A stretch of 55,558 nucleotides of DNA from Symbiodinium natans. Taxonomy: Eukaryota; Sar; Dinophyceae; Suessiales; Symbiodiniaceae. A model generated the notes under the pieces. That model did no database searches. It saw only the letters and a program-made list of their open reading frames with translations, and was not told where the DNA came from. Position 1 is the stretch's first letter; the number at the start of each line of letters is the position of its first letter. The position numbers were made by a program, and so were the translations under genes. The stretch lies in assembly GCA_905221605.1 (NCBI GenBank), contig CAJNDS010000302.1, positions 120,001-175,558 of the forward strand, given 5' to 3'. Below are positions 51,700 to 55,558 of the stretch, piece after piece.

Positions 51700-54600
51700 T
51701 GCCAGACGCAGTCCTGCTCATCATCTGTGACGAAGGCAATCGCCTTGAGGCTGGCGTTCCGCTTCCCACGCTCGCGACAGAAGTCCTCCAGGTCCACGAA
51801 CTTCCACTGTGAGCCTGCTTGGCCAACGCACGCGGCCATTGTTTGGTAAACGTCCAGCTGTTGGAAGCGAGCGCTGCACCAAACACGTCGCTTGGTTCCG
51901 AGTGCTGCTTTGAAAGCGACACAAACACCCCGCGGTTCGCCGCTGGGATTCCCGGCCACAGCATCTTGCATGTAAGTGGCATCAACAAGAAAACCGCCCA
52001 GCAAACAAGCAGCCCACGCGAGATTCTGAGTGGCCATATCTCCAATTCTTTCCAGAACAAACCAGTCTGCCTCGATCCAGCGACGAGTCAGCCGTACCCG
52101 CTTCATGTTCACGGCCTCTCTTCCCAAATTGTCTGAGATGCCCGGCTGGAAGTAGCACTTTTGACCGGCGCAGAGCCTCACAGCAGTGAAACTGCAGGTG
52201 TTGCGTCGCTTCTCTGCTTGCTCCGCACGCTCTTGCTGCAGCGTCAACGCGCGGGCCTTCCTTTTCTTTGCTTCTTCTGCCTGTCCTGGAGTGAAGTCCG
52301 GCTGCTTCAATTGGCCGCCGAGGATGCACGCATGAAACGCGTCCTCTTGTTTCCTCAGATGGCAAGGGTGGGGTGCTGCAATAATAATGAAACCATGGGT
52401 GCGTCCACGTCGTGGACGTGATTTTTCATTTTTATGCTAAGCTTTCACTCTGCCTGCGAAACAGTCAAACTCACTGCTGTGTCCCCAAGCGTCTCTGCCA
52501 GAAAGTCTAGCTCATTGTTCATCTTCTCGCTCCAAACAGCAGCAGCCCCCGGCGCAGCATCGTACCCGACTTGCTGGATAGACCGGATCTTGTGATGCCT
52601 GGCATGGTGAGTCACCGCAGCACGGGCTCGCTTGAAAAAACCACCCAAGGTCTTGCTTCTTTTCCCTTTGCTTCTCTCTTTGCCCTTGTCCTGGCGCGCT
52701 GCTCGCTGGATGGCCCGGGGCCGCCCGTAGACGGTCCTCCACACATCACGAGCCACTGCGATCGTTTTGGCGTCAGCTGCCTGTCCCGGCGGTGAAGTCG
52801 CGATCGTAATCTCATTTACCTCGCACTGTAGACTGAGATGCTTGTTCCGTCGCTTCGGCCAAAGCCAATCTTGGACGCTGTGCGTGACTTCGACGCACGA
52901 CGTCGTGCACCCTGTGAAAGCTCCCAGCTGCGCCACTGCCCGGAACAACTCCGGTGCCAAGGACTCCATGCTACGGCCCTTTGCACGGGCCTCCTGAAGC
53001 ATGACGTGTCGCCACGCGTCGAAGCTGCTGCAGCTTGCCTGTGACCGGTAATACGACACGGCCTTTGTCAGGAAGTGCTGGTACTTTGATCGCAATGCAG
53101 ACGCGTCCACAGAGCAAAACATTGCCACGCGCTCCAACTTCGATGCCACATCGCCTACCAGGCTTCTCTCGCGCAAAGCAAAGATTCCGAAGCACTGCAA
53201 TGGCTCGAAGGAAGGGAATTCAGCTCGCACAGTCTGCACAGCCAAAACGACGAACGCCTGCATTCGGGCCAAGCACCGCTGCCTCGTAGCAGCCGCTACG
53301 AAGCCAGGACCGCCCACAGTCAGGGGCCCGGACCCCCACTTCTGGCCTGGAATCCTGACGATGTGCGTCTTGGCGAGGAGTCGAAGGGCATGACCCGTGA
53401 AGGAGTCTTCCAACTCCAGGATGTGCTTCTTGTTGAAGGCCCAATCCAACTTTTGACAGAACAAGTGCAGCTGTTCCCCCATCAAGGCAACATCAAAGGT
53501 TGCTCTGTCAAAAAATCGAAGCAAACACATGACCATGTCTCCTGCGTCCACCATGAGGGCAGTTTGCAGAATATTTTCGGCCCCGGCCTTCCCAACCAGA
53601 AACGACAAGAACGACGCAGCGTCCTTGCCATAGTCGTCCCCTGCGCGCAGACTCTGCACTTGCATGGCCGTGGCGAGCGCAGCCTCGAAACTAAGCAGAA
53701 AATGCGCCAAAGGCTTCACCTGACTGTCGAAGCGGTGGGCTGCGTACGAGAGGCTGTGAGACGTCCCTGTGTTGGAGACGTGCTTCTGTTTCTTTAGATT
53801 CGCCTGAAACAGCGACTGCAACTCCGGGCTGTGGTTCAGATGCTTCAAAAAAGCAGACCCAGATGTGACCAGTGTCTCCATGATCTCCGTCAGGCGATCG
53901 TCTGTTCGCCACACACGCTGTATGATCCTCATGGCGGAACCATCAGCATGAATGGCACTTTGAAAACAAACATTATTTACTCCACATCTTCATTTACCTC
54001 GCCAAGTCTCCTTCGCGCAGAATGCGTGTGATCTTTGATCCAGGCCACAGCATTGGGAAAAAGTGGATCCGGGTTCGTGCCCAAATGGTTGACGACCTCC
54101 TGGCCTGCCAGAATGATGACTTTGCAGGCATCCGTGTTGAAAGCCGAATGCTTCTCACGCAGCAGATTGTACAACTCCCTGTCAAACAGCTCTGGAGCTC
54201 TCTTGGCTTTGGGGGGAGACGCCAGTGGCGTGCAGAAGTTCTTCAAGACCTGGTCCACAAGCCGCACGTAGCCCTCCACAGGGTTGTATTCTGCTGCCTG
54301 CTGCCATGCATGCCCAAAAGTGCTCTTGATGATCTCGAGGTCTCGGTCCACTGCCGTGAATGCATCGTGAACCGCTTGTTCTTGCCATCCGCATGCGTGA
54401 CAATCGTCACGCAGGACCTGAGAGCCGATCGCAGTTGCTCCCGAAGTGCTTCTCCAAGACAGTACTGGAGGCACGCTGCTTTCTTACAGAAGCCTGTCTT
54501 GCGCAAGCTGATTCCACTCCGTCGCATATCCAGCATTCTCTGAAAATCTGCAAAGGAAGGAGCATCCCTGGAATCCACCACATCATCAAGCTTCGAAGTA

Positions 54601-54869
54601 CAGCACTCGCAGCCCACCAACCGCGCCAAGCTTCGCAGGTGAACCTCTGTGGCTTGGTGCTTTCGGAACCTGTCCAAGCTGATCTGGCGAGGCGACGTCA
54701 GAAGGCACCGCCCGAACTCAGTCTTCTGCTCCGCCAAAAAACAGATCTTGCAGCCCAAGCCGTTGCTGGCAATCATCAGCCAGCTTCCTAAAGCTGGCTG
54801 CTTCGGGCATACGAGAAACTCTTGCTTCCACTTCTCAGCATTTCTCGGCCATGTTTTTGACAGAGACAT
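51700..54869 (-). CDS. Zinc-finger/hAT-like protein gene, multi-exon, copy B
   Basis: Starts at ATG 54869 (MSLSKTWPRNAEK). Residues about 36-80 form a TTF/BED-like zinc site (GLGCKICF ... FRKHQATEVHLRS). The frame then switches at about 54345-54360 to a neighbouring frame that continues the protein (DLEIIKSTFGHAWQQA) to a probable donor GGCGAG|GTAAAT near 53998. A 495-codon exon follows (53932-52445) with MVDAGDMVMCLLRFFD, DVALMGEQLH and, near its end, GCTTSCVEVTHSV...RRNKHLSL, which resembles the C-terminal dimerisation end of hAT transposases. A last recognised exon starts after TTGCAG at 52375 (PHPCHLRKQEDAFHACILGG) and runs into a microsatellite near 51700. Exact splice phases were not resolved. 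Probably a transposase-derived gene, perhaps decayed because of the frame switch. Confidence 0.52.
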
Positions 54870-55411
54870 GAATCTCGATGAAGCATAGACTTCCTATTCA
54901 ATAAACATAACACATGTCCACTTGCTACGAACCCTCCATGGTACGTAAACATGCCGACCTAGTGGCAAAGACTATTTCTTTTGTCATCATCCACCCATGT
55001 CCAACACTCGTGAAGACACTCGCTGCGGCGCTGCGCATGATCCCTTCTTTCAACTTTCAAACGCAACCCTCTCCACGCTGCCCTGTCCGAGCCTTCGGGT
55101 CTCCCAACTCGTAAACAGCACCTGGATGCAGAGGAGATCACAGAGGCAAACACGACAACATGGAAGCGACTGGGGTGCGATTGCTACTTGGACCAAACAC
55201 CTCTGAACGCTCAGTCCGCGGCCCAGATGCACACCGTCGGTAGTCTCGCTTCCTGGGCCGAAGGTGTTTTGGCAAAAGCTTGGACTCAATTTCAATGCTC
55301 ACATGAAAGTCGGCTGCTGTGGCATGGCTGACACTGGGACTGTTCATTTTCAAGTCCGCGGTGCAGGGTCTTCGCGTGACAGCACAACAAAATCAAAAAG
55401 GCGAAAATTAA
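54870..55411. other. Spacer upstream of the zinc-finger gene
   Basis: No supported gene. It lies between the ATG at 54869 and the next gene tail, and presumably holds the promoter, but no promoter element is recognised. Confidence 0.5.
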
Positions 55412-55497
55412 TTAGTGGCGGTGCCGGGACGTCTTCTGCCGCTTGCCACGGTGGTCCTGGTAGTAGTCCTCATCCGTGTCCCAGCCGCGCCCATGCA
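55412..55497 (-). CDS. Possible terminal exon of a gene beyond the window
   Basis: After the acceptor-like sequence GTTGAAGGCAG the minus strand reads GRGWDTDEDYYQDHRGKRQK... and ends in SRHRH and a TAA at 55412-55414. The Asp/Tyr-rich then Arg/His/Lys-rich tail looks like the C-terminus of an RNA-binding type protein. It is short and would need the rest of the gene to confirm. Confidence 0.3.
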
Positions 55498-55558
55498 CTG
55501 CCTTCAACGACCGACATACACGTACAAACACATGCATGCGTTTGGGCGATAGTGAACA

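Larger units (their letters stand above)
43376..53253. repeat. 10.3 kb duplicated unit, copy B
   Basis: Second copy of the unit at 33087-42958. It continues without a gap into unique sequence at about 53254, so it shows the gene context that is lost in copy A. Confidence 0.95.

Overview
The window looks like nuclear DNA from a dinoflagellate, probably of the Symbiodiniaceae/Suessiales type. The evidence is abundant interstitial TTTAGGG arrays, long CA/GT/CATA microsatellites, introns with GA and GC donors, mostly one-strand gene order, Lys/Ala-rich protein tails, and a giant Ty1/copia-type element. No bacterial operons, tRNAs, rRNAs or CRISPR arrays were seen. All function calls come from reading motifs; no database search was possible.

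Layout. 1-2430: degenerate telomere-like repeats, a poly-C run and CA/TA microsatellites. 2431-17369 (minus strand): a complete 14.9 kb LTR retrotransposon with identical 113 bp LTRs, a primer-binding-site-like stretch, a polypurine tract, one 3992-codon gag-pol frame and a second 874-codon frame overlapping it in -1. Besides copia Gag, protease, integrase, reverse transcriptase and RNase H, it encodes an apparent 2OG-Fe(II) oxygenase, a methyltransferase-like block, an SGNH (GDSL) hydrolase and a Tpt1/KptA-type RNA 2'-phosphotransferase. The last is split across the two frames. 17370-30800: repeat-rich DNA holding a perfect TTTAGGG array, one intronless gene with a ubiquitin-like start (minus), a KDZ-like transposase remnant (plus), an exactly 81 bp tandem repeat with a palindromic core, and a cluster of hairpins whose arms change in a compensated way. 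30826-31982: a two-exon gene of unknown function.

33087-53253: a roughly 10.3 kb unit occurs twice in direct orientation, more than 99.9% identical, with a (CA)n tract at the left end of each copy and a 100 N gap between them. Each copy carries (i) a six-exon minus-strand gene with a frameshift in its last exon; (ii) head-to-head with it, a two-exon tyrosine recombinase on plus; (iii) tail-to-tail with that, an intact single-ORF C5-cytosine DNA methyltransferase; and (iv) the 3' part of a zinc-finger/hAT-like gene, complete only in the right copy (to 54869). The tail of one more gene appears at the right edge.

Most notable: the multi-enzyme copia element; the recombinase plus methyltransferase module; several introns with GA or GC donors bounded by 4-7 bp direct repeats, as expected of inserted introns; and the covarying hairpin cluster. 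The 10.3 kb duplication may be real or an assembly artefact at the gap.
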